Source: Chitinophagales bacterium
GTDB taxonomy: Bacteria; Bacteroidota; Bacteroidia; Chitinophagales; UBA8649
Length of the DNA: 64,000 nucleotides
NCBI GenBank assembly: GCA_020635975.1
Contig: JACJYT010000004.1
Coordinates: 62,001 to 126,000, forward strand
Direction: 5' to 3'
Part shown: piece by piece, positions 26,301 to 35,197 of the stretch
How the letters are laid out: each line of letters begins with the position of its first letter
Position numbering within the stretch: the stretch's first letter is position 1
Notes under the pieces: model-generated
Database searches by the model: none
What the model saw: only the letters and a program-made list of their open reading frames with translations
What the model was told of the DNA's origin: nothing
Made by a program: the position numbers and the translations under genes

Positions 26301-26871
26301 GACTAATCCCCGTTCCATCTAAATCTTCGATATGGTGGCGTTGCAACTCTATAAAATAATCCTCACCAAAAATATCTAGCCATTCTAAAAATACCTTTTC
26401 GGCCGCCTCCTCACCCCTATGTAAAATAGCCTGCGGAACTTCTGCCCCAATACAGCAAGTTGTTGCTATAAGTCCTTCGCTATATTGCTTAATAAGCTCT
26501 CTATCTACTCGAGGCCATTTACTGTATAAGCCATCGATATAACCTAGCGAACAAAGCTTAGATAAGTTTCTATAACCAACTTCATCTTTAGCCAAAAGTA
26601 ATTGGTGATAGCGCTTGTCTTTATTTTCTTTGGTGAAGCTCTTTTGAAAACGATCTTCCACCACATAAAATTCGCAACCAATAATAGGCTTGATGCCTTG
26701 TTTTTGTGCCTCTGCAACAAACTTAAATGCACCAAACATATTGCCATGGTCAGTTATTGCCACCGCTGCTTGTCCATCGGCCTTTGCTTTAGCGATCATA
26801 GCAGGAATGGAAGCAGCACCATCTAATAGGGAGAATTGGGTATGGCAATGTAGGTGCGAAAACTGCGGCAT
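23305..26871 (-). CDS. dnaE: DNA polymerase III alpha subunit
   Basis: 1188 residues, full length for DnaE. It is the catalytic subunit of the replicative polymerase. The PHP domain opens with HLHCHTQFSLLDGA (6-19). The polymerase core carries VGPGRGSAAGS and the catalytic aspartates in MPDIDIDFDDEGR. Helix-hairpin-helix signals (IKGVGEAAV) and an OB-fold near the C-terminus (VKLAGIISSCNSRFTKKGTKF) follow. No intein or frameshift was seen. It lies about 8.5 kb from the candidate origin at 35.2-35.6 kb, on the minus strand. Confidence 0.98.
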   Translation of the reverse strand: MPQFSHLHCHTQFSLLDGAASIPAMIAKAKADGQAAVAITDHGNMFGAFKFVAEAQKQGIKPIIGCEFYVVEDRFQKSFTKENKDKRYHQLLLAKDEVGYRNLSKLCSLGYIDGLYSKWPRVDRELIKQYSEGLIATTCCIGAEVPQAILHRGEEAAEKVFLEWLDIFGEDYFIELQRHHIEDLDGTGISQEDINQILLKWSAKYKVPAIATNDSHYVEEEDANAHDILLCVNTGELQSTPVGKGENYNIKGTRFGFPNEQFFFKTKEQMGQLFSDIPQVLENTQMIVDRINTPKLERDVLLPNFTLPPGFSDQGEYLRHLTFEGARRRYGEISQHVEERLNFELKVINDSGYPGYFLIVQDFTTAARQMGVSVGPGRGSAAGSAVAYCIGITNVDPIKYDLLFERFLNPERVSMPDIDIDFDDEGRQQVIDFVVDKYGKNQVAQIITYGSMAAKMSLRDVGRVLDVPLSEVDKVAKTFPDHLSASLNKVLAKEGVEPKLKEKLNAEQLQKASEFRALAEGKDNIGRMITEAKKLEGSIRNTGVHACGVIITPDDITKYLPMTVAKDSDLLLTQFDNSVVEKAGLLKMDFLGLKTLTIIKDAIAIIKKRHGIEIVQDDIPLDDPKTFELFQKGLTNGIFQFESPGMKKHLRNLKPDKFEDIIAMNALYRPGPMEYIPNYINRKHGREEIVYDIPIMEEKLKETYGITVYQEQVMLLSQTLAGFSKGQADSLRKAMGKKIKAMMDDLYPKFVDGCVANGHDKKAVEKVWKDWEAFAEYAFNKSHSTCYAVLAFQTAYLKANYPAEFMAAVLGHNMNDIKKVTFFMEECKRLKIPVLGPDVNESSKKFTVNKKGKIRFALSAIKGVGEAAVDAIIEEREANGEYKDIYEFASRVNLRSVNKKSIESLAIAGAFDEFENCTRAHFMVADPADNCTLTEKAVKFGNSVQNSTHTAQNSLFGELAPIALTAPKIHQVEEFALIEKLNREKEIIGIYLTGHPLDAFALEVNSYATATTQSYKDKPNQVVKLAGIISSCNSRFTKKGTKFCNFLLEDFEGSMEVFLFGKDYIDFGKYAEVVGNMVFITGKYQQRPYNPEEYEFKVIKIDLLADIKDQLTNGMQLKLSLENINEEFVENILAVLENHPGQHNVSVEIVEPEEGHKISFYSKSKRVNISQDLIDDLRDLGDLEYKLN

Positions 26872-27060
26872 AAAAATGTGTTTATTGATAAGTAAAACAG
26901 CGAAATACTATTTCTAAATAAGAACCACAAAATACATAAAAACATTCCTAAAAAAGGAGAGATTCTAAGCTAAGTTTTTAACAAAAGATTAAATTTTATC
27001 GAAGCTTCGTTTTTGTATCTTTTCTTCTTTATCATTGCAATTCAGTAAGTCTTTTTTTTT

Positions 27061-27846
27061 ATGAAGTTTAGCAATTTCCTATTCTTAATACTCATGATAG
27101 CTTTATTACCAAACAAGCTGAATGCTCAAACGAAGATTATAGCACATCGTGGATTTTCTAGCGAAGCGCCAGAAAACAGCTTGAGTGCCTTTCAATTAGC
27201 CATAGAAAGTGGCGCAGAATATTTTGAATTAGATGTGCAGAAAAGTCTAGATGGTGTGATCGTTGTTTCTCACGACGACAAGCTAAAACGTTGTAGTTCT
27301 ACAGATTCTAAGCTAAGCATTAAAGAGGAAGAATGGAGCAGATTGAAAGAAGAAAAAGTGGGCTATCCAGAAAAATTTCAAGATCGCTTTCTTACTGAAA
27401 AATTGCCTACTTTAGAAGAAGCTCTTCTTCTTGCCAAAGGAAAAATTAAAGTATGCGTTGAAATTAAAGTGCACAATGCAGAAGAGGAAATTCTTGAAAT
27501 TATAAGAAAAACTGGAATGCAAAAGGAGGTAATAATATTTTCTTTTCATTATGATGTTCTAGAAAAAATAAGAGCCAAAGATGCCAGTATTCCCCTACTT
27601 TACTTGATGGTAATGTCGAGCAACAAGAACCTACGCCAAGCAACTAAAATTAATGCTAGTGCTATTGGCGTTGGATCATTAACAAAAGTAAATAGTAAGT
27701 TTGTAAGCAAGGTTCATAAGGCCGGATTAGAGCTTTGGAAATGGACCGTTAATGAAAAGGAAGAAATGCAAGAACTAATCGACCTTTCTATAGACGGCAT
27801 TATTACCAATTACCCAAACTGGGCTCTTGAGCTAAGAAAACCTTAG
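27061..27846 (+). CDS. Glycerophosphodiester phosphodiesterase
   Basis: 261 residues with a signal peptide (1-22, ending LNAQ). The GDPD TIM-barrel motifs are HRGFSSEAPENS (His29, Arg30), ELDVQKSLDGVIVVSHD (Glu56, Asp58, His71) and the later KVCVEIK. It hydrolyses glycerophosphodiesters to glycerol-3-phosphate and an alcohol in the periplasm. The product could feed the glycerol-3-phosphate dehydrogenase encoded at 45227. Its last four bases overlap those of the convergent DUF6089-type gene. Confidence 0.93.
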   Translation: MKFSNFLFLILMIALLPNKLNAQTKIIAHRGFSSEAPENSLSAFQLAIESGAEYFELDVQKSLDGVIVVSHDDKLKRCSSTDSKLSIKEEEWSRLKEEKVGYPEKFQDRFLTEKLPTLEEALLLAKGKIKVCVEIKVHNAEEEILEIIRKTGMQKEVIIFSFHYDVLEKIRAKDASIPLLYLMVMSSNKNLRQATKINASAIGVGSLTKVNSKFVSKVHKAGLELWKWTVNEKEEMQELIDLSIDGIITNYPNWALELRKP

Positions 27847-28571
27847 TAGGTCGGACATTTCATTTCTCTGCTAATTTTGCCAGAACCACCATTCTTGCAA
27901 AACACATAACTTAACTTAGCTGTTAATAAAAAGAATTGATCGTTTTGTTGACGAACATAATTGTCTAACTCGTCGGTAAATGCCATTCTATAACTTGCTT
28001 CAAGTCCAACAATCAATCTCTTTTTCGTTTTAAATTTTAATCCGAAAACGATAGGTAAATTTAAGGCTAATTGTTTGCCTCCATCACTAATATATTGTAA
28101 CTCATCGTCGCTTATACCTTCCGAACTATTTGCCTCTACACTTGGGTTTATCCTACTAAGAGCAATACCACTTGCCACATAAGGGGTAAACCTAAACTTA
28201 CCGCAGCAAGCTTTAAGCGGAATAAAATTAAACTCCACTAAGGCACTCAAGTCCAAGAGTGAAGAATTGGATCGCAAACCACGATCATAGCGAGCCTCAT
28301 TTGCAGAAAATGCATCATCACTAGAGAGAGCAGCATAAGTAAACTCGCCACGTAAGGCTAAAAATTTCGCAAAATTATACCGGTAAAACAAGCCTGCAGC
28401 AAGTCGAGAAGATTGCAAATCAATATCTTTAACGAAGATGGTTCCCTTACCTGGGCCCCCTCCAAAATCTCCCAATAAATGAGAACTTCCAATGCTCAAA
28501 CCTAATTCATGTTGTGCACTTAACCCTAGGCTAAACATGCTAAACAAAGCTATAATTACTAATCTTTTCAT
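27843..28571 (-). CDS. Outer-membrane beta-barrel protein, DUF6089-like
   Basis: 242 residues from the ATG at 28571, where MKRLVIIALFSMFSLGLSAQ forms a signal peptide. The frame also has an ATG 9 codons upstream, which would add charged residues before it. After the signal comes HELGLSIGSSHLLGDFGG, then alternating beta strands with aromatic girdles and a C-terminal strand typical of 8-strand barrels. This fits the Bacteroidota DUF6089 family of unknown function. The 248-base gap upstream to 28819 holds nothing I can support. Confidence 0.7.
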   Translation of the reverse strand: MKRLVIIALFSMFSLGLSAQHELGLSIGSSHLLGDFGGGPGKGTIFVKDIDLQSSRLAAGLFYRYNFAKFLALRGEFTYAALSSDDAFSANEARYDRGLRSNSSLLDLSALVEFNFIPLKACCGKFRFTPYVASGIALSRINPSVEANSSEGISDDELQYISDGGKQLALNLPIVFGLKFKTKKRLIVGLEASYRMAFTDELDNYVRQQNDQFFLLTAKLSYVFCKNGGSGKISREMKCPTY

Positions 28572-28819
28572 AAGGCAAAATTTTAGTCTCCCTTTCAAAA
28601 CGTCTTTCTTGCTTTTTTTAGTACCAAGAAACTTAATAAATGTTAAACTGGTATACTGTGTTTAAGTTCTTATCTTCTGTTTTATTAAACGTAAGTTGCT
28701 CCAAGCTAGTTGCTTGCGAATAACAAATAAACGAAGCTAAAGCCTTTTAAAATATAATTATTCTTGTATCCAAAAAGTAACTTCGTGCGCCTATAAACTA
28801 CACCCCATTTGTTTCCTTA

Positions 28820-29656
28820 TTATACTTCTGATTTTAGCCAAGAAACACTCTTTTTCACCAAGGTGTTCAAGTCTTGCGGCAGCATCTCTAAACAATATGG
28901 GTGACTAGCACCAAATACATGGTTGGCATTTTCTATTAAAAATAATTCTGCATCGGGCTTCCAATTTTTCAATCGTTGGGCATGACTAAAACCAACGGCT
29001 TCATCCGCTGTTCCATGTATTATTAACATAGGCTTTTCTAAGTTCTTTACACAAGCTTCGATATTTAATCTTTCTTTATTTTTAGCGTAATCTTCGTAAA
29101 ATTGAAAGGCAATTTTCATGTCTTGTTGAGTTCTAGAATTGTAAAAATTCTTGCTTCCCTCTTGTTTCCATTGGGCGATATTCTCTTCGGATCCGAAGCG
29201 ATCAAAACTTGCAATAGAAGCCCAAGTAATCAAACTAGCAATTTCTTGTTCTTCGCTGGCTACTACCGCCGCAATTCCTCCCCCTCTACTGTGCCCAATT
29301 AGGTGAATTTTTTCTAATTTTTCTTCCTGCCAAAATGCACTATTTCTAATTTCTTTTAGCAGCAATTTTAAATCTCTTATTTCTTTAGAATAGTTGTTTT
29401 GTTCGAACAAGTCCAAACGAGTAAACTCGCTTAAATTCTCTTGTCCTATACCATTTTCTGAAAAGTTAAACTTCAAAAAAACATAGCCGGCCTCTGCAAA
29501 TTCCTTGGCAACTAAATCCCAAGCTCCCCAATCTTTGAAACCTTTAAAACCATGACAAAAAATAAGCAATTCTTTCCTGTGGGATTTTTTCAAAAAAAGA
29601 TCTGCCAAAATATCTTGCTCTTTGGCTTCAATTTTTAAGTTTCGTATTATTTTCAT
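28820..29656 (-). CDS. Alpha/beta hydrolase
   Basis: 278 residues from the ATG at 29656. The frame runs upstream to 29767, but that would overlap the divergent polyprenyl synthase gene and add a non-homologous stretch. It is a serine hydrolase of dienelactone-hydrolase/peptidase-like type: nucleophile elbow GHSRGGG, oxyanion region FCHGFKGF, acid Asp in IIHGTADEAV and His in ENANHVFG. No signal peptide, so cytosolic. The substrate is unknown. Confidence 0.85.
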   Translation of the reverse strand: MKIIRNLKIEAKEQDILADLFLKKSHRKELLIFCHGFKGFKDWGAWDLVAKEFAEAGYVFLKFNFSENGIGQENLSEFTRLDLFEQNNYSKEIRDLKLLLKEIRNSAFWQEEKLEKIHLIGHSRGGGIAAVVASEEQEIASLITWASIASFDRFGSEENIAQWKQEGSKNFYNSRTQQDMKIAFQFYEDYAKNKERLNIEACVKNLEKPMLIIHGTADEAVGFSHAQRLKNWKPDAELFLIENANHVFGASHPYCLEMLPQDLNTLVKKSVSWLKSEV

Positions 29657-29732
29657 CTTTTTAAGTCTATTTAAGTAAGGATGTTTTATACATAATACTA
29701 AAATACGTACTTTCGCATAAACATTGCCCTGA

Positions 29733-30707
29733 ATGCCTTCGAAGCTAGACGAAATAAAACAACCCATAGAAAAGGAGTTAGAAATTTTTGAAACTCGTTT
29801 TCAGTTGGCTATGAAAAGCAATGTGGCTCTTTTAGATAAAGTAACCAGTTATATTGTTCGAAGAAAAGGAAAGCAGGTAAGACCCATGTTTGTTTTTCTT
29901 TCGGCAAAAATGTGCGGAGAAATAGGAGATGTTACCTATGACGGAGCTTCCTTAGTTGAACTCTTGCACACCGCTACTTTGGTGCACGATGATGTGGTAG
30001 ACGATGCTATAGAACGCAGAGGTTTTTTCTCCATTAATGCTTTATGGAAAAATAAAATAGCCGTTTTAGTTGGAGATTATTTACTCTCTAAAGGCTTAAC
30101 CCTTGCTCTAGATAATAACCATTTTGCTTTACTAAAAATTTTGAGCAATTCTGTAAAAGAAATGAGCGAGGGGGAATTGCTTCAAATGGAGAAAGCTAGA
30201 AAACTCGACATTGAAGAAGATACCTACTTTGATATTATTACCAAGAAAACTGCCTCTCTGATAGCTTCTGCTTGTGCTATAGGAGCGGCAAGTGTAACCA
30301 AGGACGAAAAATTAATTGAAAAAATGCGCCTCTTGGGAGAAACCATTGGTATAGCTTTTCAAATTAAAGATGATCTTTTCGATTATGGTGAACAAGAAAT
30401 AGGTAAACCTCGAGGTATCGACATAAAAGAAAGAAAAATGACTTTACCTTTAATCTATAGTTTAAACAAAGCCTCTAAGAGCGAAAAAAATAGAATTATT
30501 AATATCGTTAAAAATCAGAATGAAAATAACGAAAAGGTTCATGAGGTAATAGATTTTGTAAAGAAAGGAAATGGCATTCCCTATACTATAGAAAAAATGA
30601 ATTATTACCGAGATGAAGCTCTGAAAATATTAGCCGATTTTGAGGAAAGCCCTGCTCGAAATAGTCTAACTTCTTTGCTTAATTATACTATCGAAAGAAA
30701 TTTCTAA
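29733..30707 (+). CDS. Polyprenyl diphosphate synthase
   Basis: 324 residues. The first aspartate-rich motif HDDVVDDAIERRG has Asp86, Asp87 and Asp90. The second, FQIKDDLFDYG, lies near residue 210. Both bind the Mg-diphosphate of the allylic substrate. It builds a long all-trans prenyl chain, most likely the menaquinone side chain in this phylum (octaprenyl/heptaprenyl type). Chain length cannot be set by eye. It heads a run of plus-strand genes up to 35197. Confidence 0.94.
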   Translation: MPSKLDEIKQPIEKELEIFETRFQLAMKSNVALLDKVTSYIVRRKGKQVRPMFVFLSAKMCGEIGDVTYDGASLVELLHTATLVHDDVVDDAIERRGFFSINALWKNKIAVLVGDYLLSKGLTLALDNNHFALLKILSNSVKEMSEGELLQMEKARKLDIEEDTYFDIITKKTASLIASACAIGAASVTKDEKLIEKMRLLGETIGIAFQIKDDLFDYGEQEIGKPRGIDIKERKMTLPLIYSLNKASKSEKNRIINIVKNQNENNEKVHEVIDFVKKGNGIPYTIEKMNYYRDEALKILADFEESPARNSLTSLLNYTIERNF

Positions 30708-30721
30708 TTTAACATATAGCC

Positions 30722-31087
30722 ATGGCAAAAATAAAAGGAATTGAAGGAATGAGTCTTAGCGACATTAACGACGAAATTCAAAGAGGAGCTAAATTCGTTA
30801 GTTATAGTTATTGCATTTCTATATTAATAATGACCTTTAAAAGAGGAAGTGATATCTATTTTATCCCCTCTAATGGCAGTGCCGTTTCAAAAGGTCTTCC
30901 CTATACCTTCTTAAGTTTAATTATGGGTTGGTGGGGAATCCCTTGGGGTCCAATTTACACCATTGGTGCATTGTTTACTAATTTAGGTGGAGGTAAAGAT
31001 TTGACTGAAGAAATTTTACAACACTTCATGAATAGTGTTCAACAAGAAGTAGCCATCGACCTAAACGGCGATGGTAATCTCGATTAA
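30722..31087 (+). CDS. Conserved hypothetical membrane protein
   Basis: 121 residues. There is one hydrophobic hairpin around residues 55-90 (LPYTFLSLIMGWWGIPWGPIYTIGAL), flanked by a soluble N-terminus (SLSDINDEIQRGAKFVSYSYCISI) and an acidic C-terminal tail (DLNGDGNLD) that resembles a calcium-binding loop. Similar unnamed proteins with a GWWGxPWGPIYT motif are common, but no function is known to me. It lies 14 bases after the polyprenyl synthase and 9 bases before the gamma-synthase, probably in one operon. Confidence 0.75.
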   Translation: MAKIKGIEGMSLSDINDEIQRGAKFVSYSYCISILIMTFKRGSDIYFIPSNGSAVSKGLPYTFLSLIMGWWGIPWGPIYTIGALFTNLGGGKDLTEEILQHFMNSVQQEVAIDLNGDGNLD

Positions 31088-31096
31088 AAACACCCT

Positions 31097-32236
31097 ATGA
31101 AATTCGGAACAAAAGCTATACACGCCGGTTTAGAGCCAGATAGTGCCACTGGAGCAATTATGACTCCTATCTATCAAAGTTCTACCTACGTTCAAGAAGC
31201 AATTGGTGTTAACAAAGGCTACGCCTACAGTCGTACCGGAAATCCTACCCGAGCTGCTCTAGAAAAAAGTATTGCTGCTTTAGAAAATGCTAAATATGGC
31301 GCTTGCTTTGCAAGCGGCCTTGCAGCTATAGATTGTTGTATTAAAATGCTTAAACCGGGCGACGAAGTAATTTCTACTAACGATTTATATGGCGGGTCTT
31401 ATCGAATTTTCACTACTATTTTCGAACAGTATGGCATCCAATTTCACTTTGTGAACATGCTCAATTTAGAAAATATCGAACAAAAAATAAATGCAAATAC
31501 TAAGCTTATTTGGATAGAAACTCCTAGCAATCCGATGATGAACATTATCGATATTCAGGCCGTTTCGCATCTTGCAAAAGCACACGATATAAAACTAGCT
31601 ATAGACAATACTTTTGCTACCCCCTATCTTCAACAAGCCTTAGATTTAGGAGCAGATATAGTTATCCATTCGGTAACAAAATACCTAGGTGGACATAGTG
31701 ATGTAGTAATGGGAGCTATGGTAGTAAACGACGAAGATCTTGCCAAAGAAATGTACCGAATTCAAAATTCTAGCGGTGCTATTTGTGGACCCTTCGATGC
31801 TTTTCTTGTTTTACGGGGAATAAAAACCTTGCACCTACGCATGCAACGCCACTGCGAAAACGGCGCTAAAATTGCTCATTTCCTTAAAAATCACCCTAAA
31901 GTAGATAAGGTATATTGGCCGGGTTTCGAAGACCATCCTAACCATCAAATTGCTAAAAAGCAAATGAAAGGCTTTGGTGGAATGGTTAGTTTTTCGCTCA
32001 GAGGAAATCAACTAGAAGATGCTAAAAATTTAGTTAGCAGAACTAAAATTTTTGCTCTTGCCGAATCTTTAGGTGGAGTGGAATCCTTAATTGGGCATCC
32101 CGCCACCATGACCCATGCGGCCATTCCTTATGAAAAGCGCCAAGAAAGTGGGGTAGTAGACTCCCTAATTCGGCTTAGTGTGGGCTTAGAAGATGCTGAA
32201 GATTTAATAGAAGATTTAGAACAAGCTCTAGCCTAA
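31097..32236 (+). CDS. Cystathionine gamma-synthase / Cys-Met metabolism PLP enzyme
   Basis: 379 residues of the Cys/Met-metabolism PLP family. Key motifs are YSRTGNPTRAALEK (PLP phosphate binding), IETPSNP, AIDNTFATPYLQQ and the PLP lysine Lys195 in HSVTKYLGGHSD. It makes cystathionine from an activated homoserine and cysteine, or performs gamma-lyase/beta-lyase chemistry; these subfamilies are hard to separate by eye. It uses the pathway downstream of asd (17315). Confidence 0.9.
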   Translation: MKFGTKAIHAGLEPDSATGAIMTPIYQSSTYVQEAIGVNKGYAYSRTGNPTRAALEKSIAALENAKYGACFASGLAAIDCCIKMLKPGDEVISTNDLYGGSYRIFTTIFEQYGIQFHFVNMLNLENIEQKINANTKLIWIETPSNPMMNIIDIQAVSHLAKAHDIKLAIDNTFATPYLQQALDLGADIVIHSVTKYLGGHSDVVMGAMVVNDEDLAKEMYRIQNSSGAICGPFDAFLVLRGIKTLHLRMQRHCENGAKIAHFLKNHPKVDKVYWPGFEDHPNHQIAKKQMKGFGGMVSFSLRGNQLEDAKNLVSRTKIFALAESLGGVESLIGHPATMTHAAIPYEKRQESGVVDSLIRLSVGLEDAEDLIEDLEQALA

Positions 32237-32345
32237 TAATTAAATTTTTTAGCCAAAATCACTACTTCCCATTATTTTAACAGCATTTACCTTTTTAGTA
32301 AATAAATAATTAATAATTTGCACTTAGAAAAGCTTTTTTTTCTAT

Positions 32346-33017
32346 ATGATAAGCTTAAGAAATTTAAAGAAATCGTACATCAATGGCGCGAATGCGGTTC
32401 ACGTTCTAAAAGGAATAGATTTAGAAATTGCTAAGGGAGAAATGGTTTCCATAATTGGTCCTTCCGGTTCTGGCAAATCCACCCTCTTAAACGTATTGGG
32501 AATTCTAGATAATTACGATGAAGGAGAATACTATATAGATGATGTACTAATTAAAGATTTAAGTGCAAATCAGGGCGCTTACTACCGCAACCAGTTTTTG
32601 GGTTTTGTTTTTCAATCCTTTAATCTCTTACCCTTTAAGAATGCAATGGAAAATGTAGCTCTGCCCTTATACTATAGAAAAATTAAAAGAAAAGAACGCA
32701 ATGAAATTGCCAAGCATTATTTAGAACAAGTTGGTTTGGCAGATAGATGGCACCATTTACCTAGTGAACTTTCGGGTGGACAAAATCAGAGAGTTGCCAT
32801 TGCAAGAGCAATGGCTAATAAGCCCAAACTAATTTTGGCCGACGAGCCAACGGGCGCTTTGGATTCTAAAACATCGGAAGAAATTGTAAGCCTTTTTAAA
32901 AAATTAAATCAAGAAGGCATTACTATCGTGGTAGTAACTCACGATATGCACGTAGCAGAACAAGCAAATAGAATTATAAGAATTAACGACGGAATTATAG
33001 ACCATGCTGGATATTGA
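32346..33017 (+). CDS. ABC transporter ATP-binding protein (MacB/LolD type)
   Basis: 223 residues, a complete nucleotide-binding domain. Walker A GPSGSGKST is at 38-46, Q-loop FVFQSFNLLPF, signature LSGGQNQRVAIARA, Walker B LILADEPTGALD and switch His in VVVTHD. The size and motif style are those of the MacB/LolD/FtsE group, which drives mechanotransmission rather than classical import. It overlaps the permease gene by 14 bases, so the two form a coupled pair. Confidence 0.94.
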   Translation: MISLRNLKKSYINGANAVHVLKGIDLEIAKGEMVSIIGPSGSGKSTLLNVLGILDNYDEGEYYIDDVLIKDLSANQGAYYRNQFLGFVFQSFNLLPFKNAMENVALPLYYRKIKRKERNEIAKHYLEQVGLADRWHHLPSELSGGQNQRVAIARAMANKPKLILADEPTGALDSKTSEEIVSLFKKLNQEGITIVVVTHDMHVAEQANRIIRINDGIIDHAGY

Positions 33018-34254
33018 TAAATGGCAAGAAATAAGTTCTAATCTTTGGCAACATAAATTGCGAACTTTCATGATCGCAATTTTGGTTTCCTGGGGAATCT
33101 TCATGCTAGTATTTTTGCTGGGTGCTGGCAAGGGTTTACAAAACGGCGTAGAAAGACAATTTCAAGGCTTTGCAAAAAACACCATGTGGATATGGACATG
33201 GAAAACAGCCATGGCTTATAATGGCTTGCCACCAGGAAGGGTAATTAATTTAGATTTAGATGATTACCAACAAATAAAAACCAAACTAAAAGGCATTGAA
33301 GAAATTACTCCTCGCCTAGGCCTTTGGGGAACGCTTGTAAATCGAAAAGAAAAAAATGGCTCTTATAATGTTTTAGGTATTGATGCAAGTTATTTCAAAA
33401 TAGCCCAATTAGAACTACTACAAGGTAGGTACATTAATGAAAGTGATGTTAAAGAAAAAAAGAAAACCATTGTTATTGGAAAAATTGTTGCAGAAAATTT
33501 ATTTAAACCGGATGAAGAAATTCTGGGTCAATACTTAAATATTAAAGGTGTCTACTTTAAAATCGTAGGCGTATTTGCCAGCAAATCTTTTGGAGAAGAA
33601 GCAAAAGATGATGAAGAAGCTATATTCTTAAGCTATAGTGCGGTTCAACAAAGTTTCAATTTTGGAAATAGAATAGGCAACCTTATTGTAAGTATTGCCG
33701 ATGGCTATGATTCGGAAGATATTAAAATAGAAATTAAAAAAGTTCTAAATGCAAACCACAGAATTCATCCCGATGATGATATGGCAATTGGTGCTTGGAG
33801 TTCACAAGCACAGTTTAAAATTTTCAATGGTTTATTTATGGGAATTAATGGCTTTATAATCTTTGTTGCCCTTGGAACTATCTTTGCTGGAATGATAGCA
33901 ATTAGCGTTATCATGATGATTACCGTTAAAGAACGAACTAGAGAAATTGGTGTAAGAAAAGCTCTAGGTGCTACACCCTCATCTATTGTTCTTTTAATTA
34001 TGCAAGAAGCTCTTTTTATTAATATTATTTCTGGCATCTTTGGCTTAATAGCAGGTGTTTTTCTAATCGATAAATTAGGACAAGTATTAGAAACTATGGG
34101 CTTTGAAAATGAATATTTCTATAATCCAGAAGTAGATCTTAGCGTGGCCGTAGCTGCACTTTTTGCCCTCATTCTTTCAGGACTACTTGCTGGCTTGTTT
34201 CCCGCAATAAATGCCGCCAAAATTAAACCTATCGAAGCCTTACGAGCAGACTAA
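33004..34254 (+). CDS. ABC transporter permease (MacB/FtsX type)
   Basis: 416 residues. One N-terminal transmembrane helix (about 23-45) is followed by a large periplasmic MacB_PCD domain and then three C-terminal helices in an FtsX fold (about 275-405, with the signature RTREIGVRKALGATPSSI). This is the type VII ABC topology, exporting lipoproteins, antibiotics or peptides to the periplasm or outer membrane. No membrane-fusion protein or TolC gene lies next to it, so partners must be elsewhere. Confidence 0.93.
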   Translation: MLDIDKWQEISSNLWQHKLRTFMIAILVSWGIFMLVFLLGAGKGLQNGVERQFQGFAKNTMWIWTWKTAMAYNGLPPGRVINLDLDDYQQIKTKLKGIEEITPRLGLWGTLVNRKEKNGSYNVLGIDASYFKIAQLELLQGRYINESDVKEKKKTIVIGKIVAENLFKPDEEILGQYLNIKGVYFKIVGVFASKSFGEEAKDDEEAIFLSYSAVQQSFNFGNRIGNLIVSIADGYDSEDIKIEIKKVLNANHRIHPDDDMAIGAWSSQAQFKIFNGLFMGINGFIIFVALGTIFAGMIAISVIMMITVKERTREIGVRKALGATPSSIVLLIMQEALFINIISGIFGLIAGVFLIDKLGQVLETMGFENEYFYNPEVDLSVAVAALFALILSGLLAGLFPAINAAKIKPIEALRAD

Positions 34255-34257
34255 ATA

Positions 34258-34656
34258 ATGCAACAAGATATTTTTCAAATAGCCCTAGTAGTAAAAGATT
34301 ACGACGAAGCCATAAACTATTATACCCAGGTTTTAAACTTTGTGTTGGTTGAGGATAGTCAACTAAGTGCTAGCAAAAGATGGGTGCGTATTCGTCCACA
34401 AGGCAGTAAAGGCTTTTGTCTCTTACTTGCAAAAGCTAAAAATAAAGAAGAGGAAAGAAGTATTGGTAATCAAACTGGTGGTAGAGTATTTCTTTTTATG
34501 CACACCGAAAACATAGCAAGAGATTATTTAAATCTATCAAAACATGGTGTTGAAATTGTAAGAAACATAAGTGAGGAAAGCTTTGGTAAAGTTTTAGTTT
34601 TTAAAGACTTGTATGGCAACCTCTGGGATTTAATAGAAAGGAACAATGAAAATTAA
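34258..34656 (+). CDS. VOC (glyoxalase/bleomycin-resistance) family protein
   Basis: 132 residues with two beta-alpha-beta-beta-beta modules. It opens FQIALVVKDYDEAINYYTQVLNF and ends VLVFKDLYGNLWDLIE, the standard VOC pattern. Metal ligands could be His (absent at the usual first position), Glu and others; the first ligand is Gln, so activity is uncertain. It starts 3 bases after the permease stop and overlaps the next gene by 11 bases. Confidence 0.85.
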   Translation: MQQDIFQIALVVKDYDEAINYYTQVLNFVLVEDSQLSASKRWVRIRPQGSKGFCLLLAKAKNKEEERSIGNQTGGRVFLFMHTENIARDYLNLSKHGVEIVRNISEESFGKVLVFKDLYGNLWDLIERNNEN

Positions 34657-35197
34657 AGAAGAAATATTGCTTTATAAAGAAGACAATATTTTTAATTACA
34701 GCTATGGTAATTATTTATCTAATGGCGTATTAATTATTTTTGTTTTGCTCATTTTTATTGGTACTTATTTATTGTTTTCGAAAATAGCATTGGGTTTAAA
34801 TCTACTTGGAGTTCTCTTCGTTATAGCCGGTATAGCTGCTTTTGTTCCTCAAGAATTAATGCAAATTGACTTTAAAGAACGAAGGTTTAGGAAGAGTATA
34901 AAAGTTTTTCATTTACTATATTCAGAGGATTGGAAATCTTTAGAAAACGTAAAGTACCTATCTATTGTAAGAATAAAAACTAGTATTCACATAAAAGACA
35001 GTGATTATATTAATAATCCAGAAAATCAACTGATAGAAAGCAAACTACGTTTTTTTATTAAACCGGGCTATAACATCACCATCGATCATTTTAAGAAAAA
35101 GAAAAGCGCAATATATATTGGTAGTTTAATAGCAAAGGGTTTAAATCTAAACTTATTAGATGCATGCTTAAATCCTCCAGAATTTATAGAACTATAG
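34646..35197 (+). CDS. Hypothetical membrane protein
   Basis: 183 residues, not recognised. Two adjacent transmembrane helices (about 27-70: VLIIFVLLIFIGTYLLF and LGLNLLGVLFVIAGIAAFV) are followed by a basic soluble domain resembling a PH-like beta fold (FKERRFRKSIKVFHLLYSEDWKSLE). It overlaps the VOC gene by 11 bases and ends the plus-strand operon just before the candidate origin. Confidence 0.65.
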   Translation: MKIKEEILLYKEDNIFNYSYGNYLSNGVLIIFVLLIFIGTYLLFSKIALGLNLLGVLFVIAGIAAFVPQELMQIDFKERRFRKSIKVFHLLYSEDWKSLENVKYLSIVRIKTSIHIKDSDYINNPENQLIESKLRFFIKPGYNITIDHFKKKKSAIYIGSLIAKGLNLNLLDACLNPPEFIEL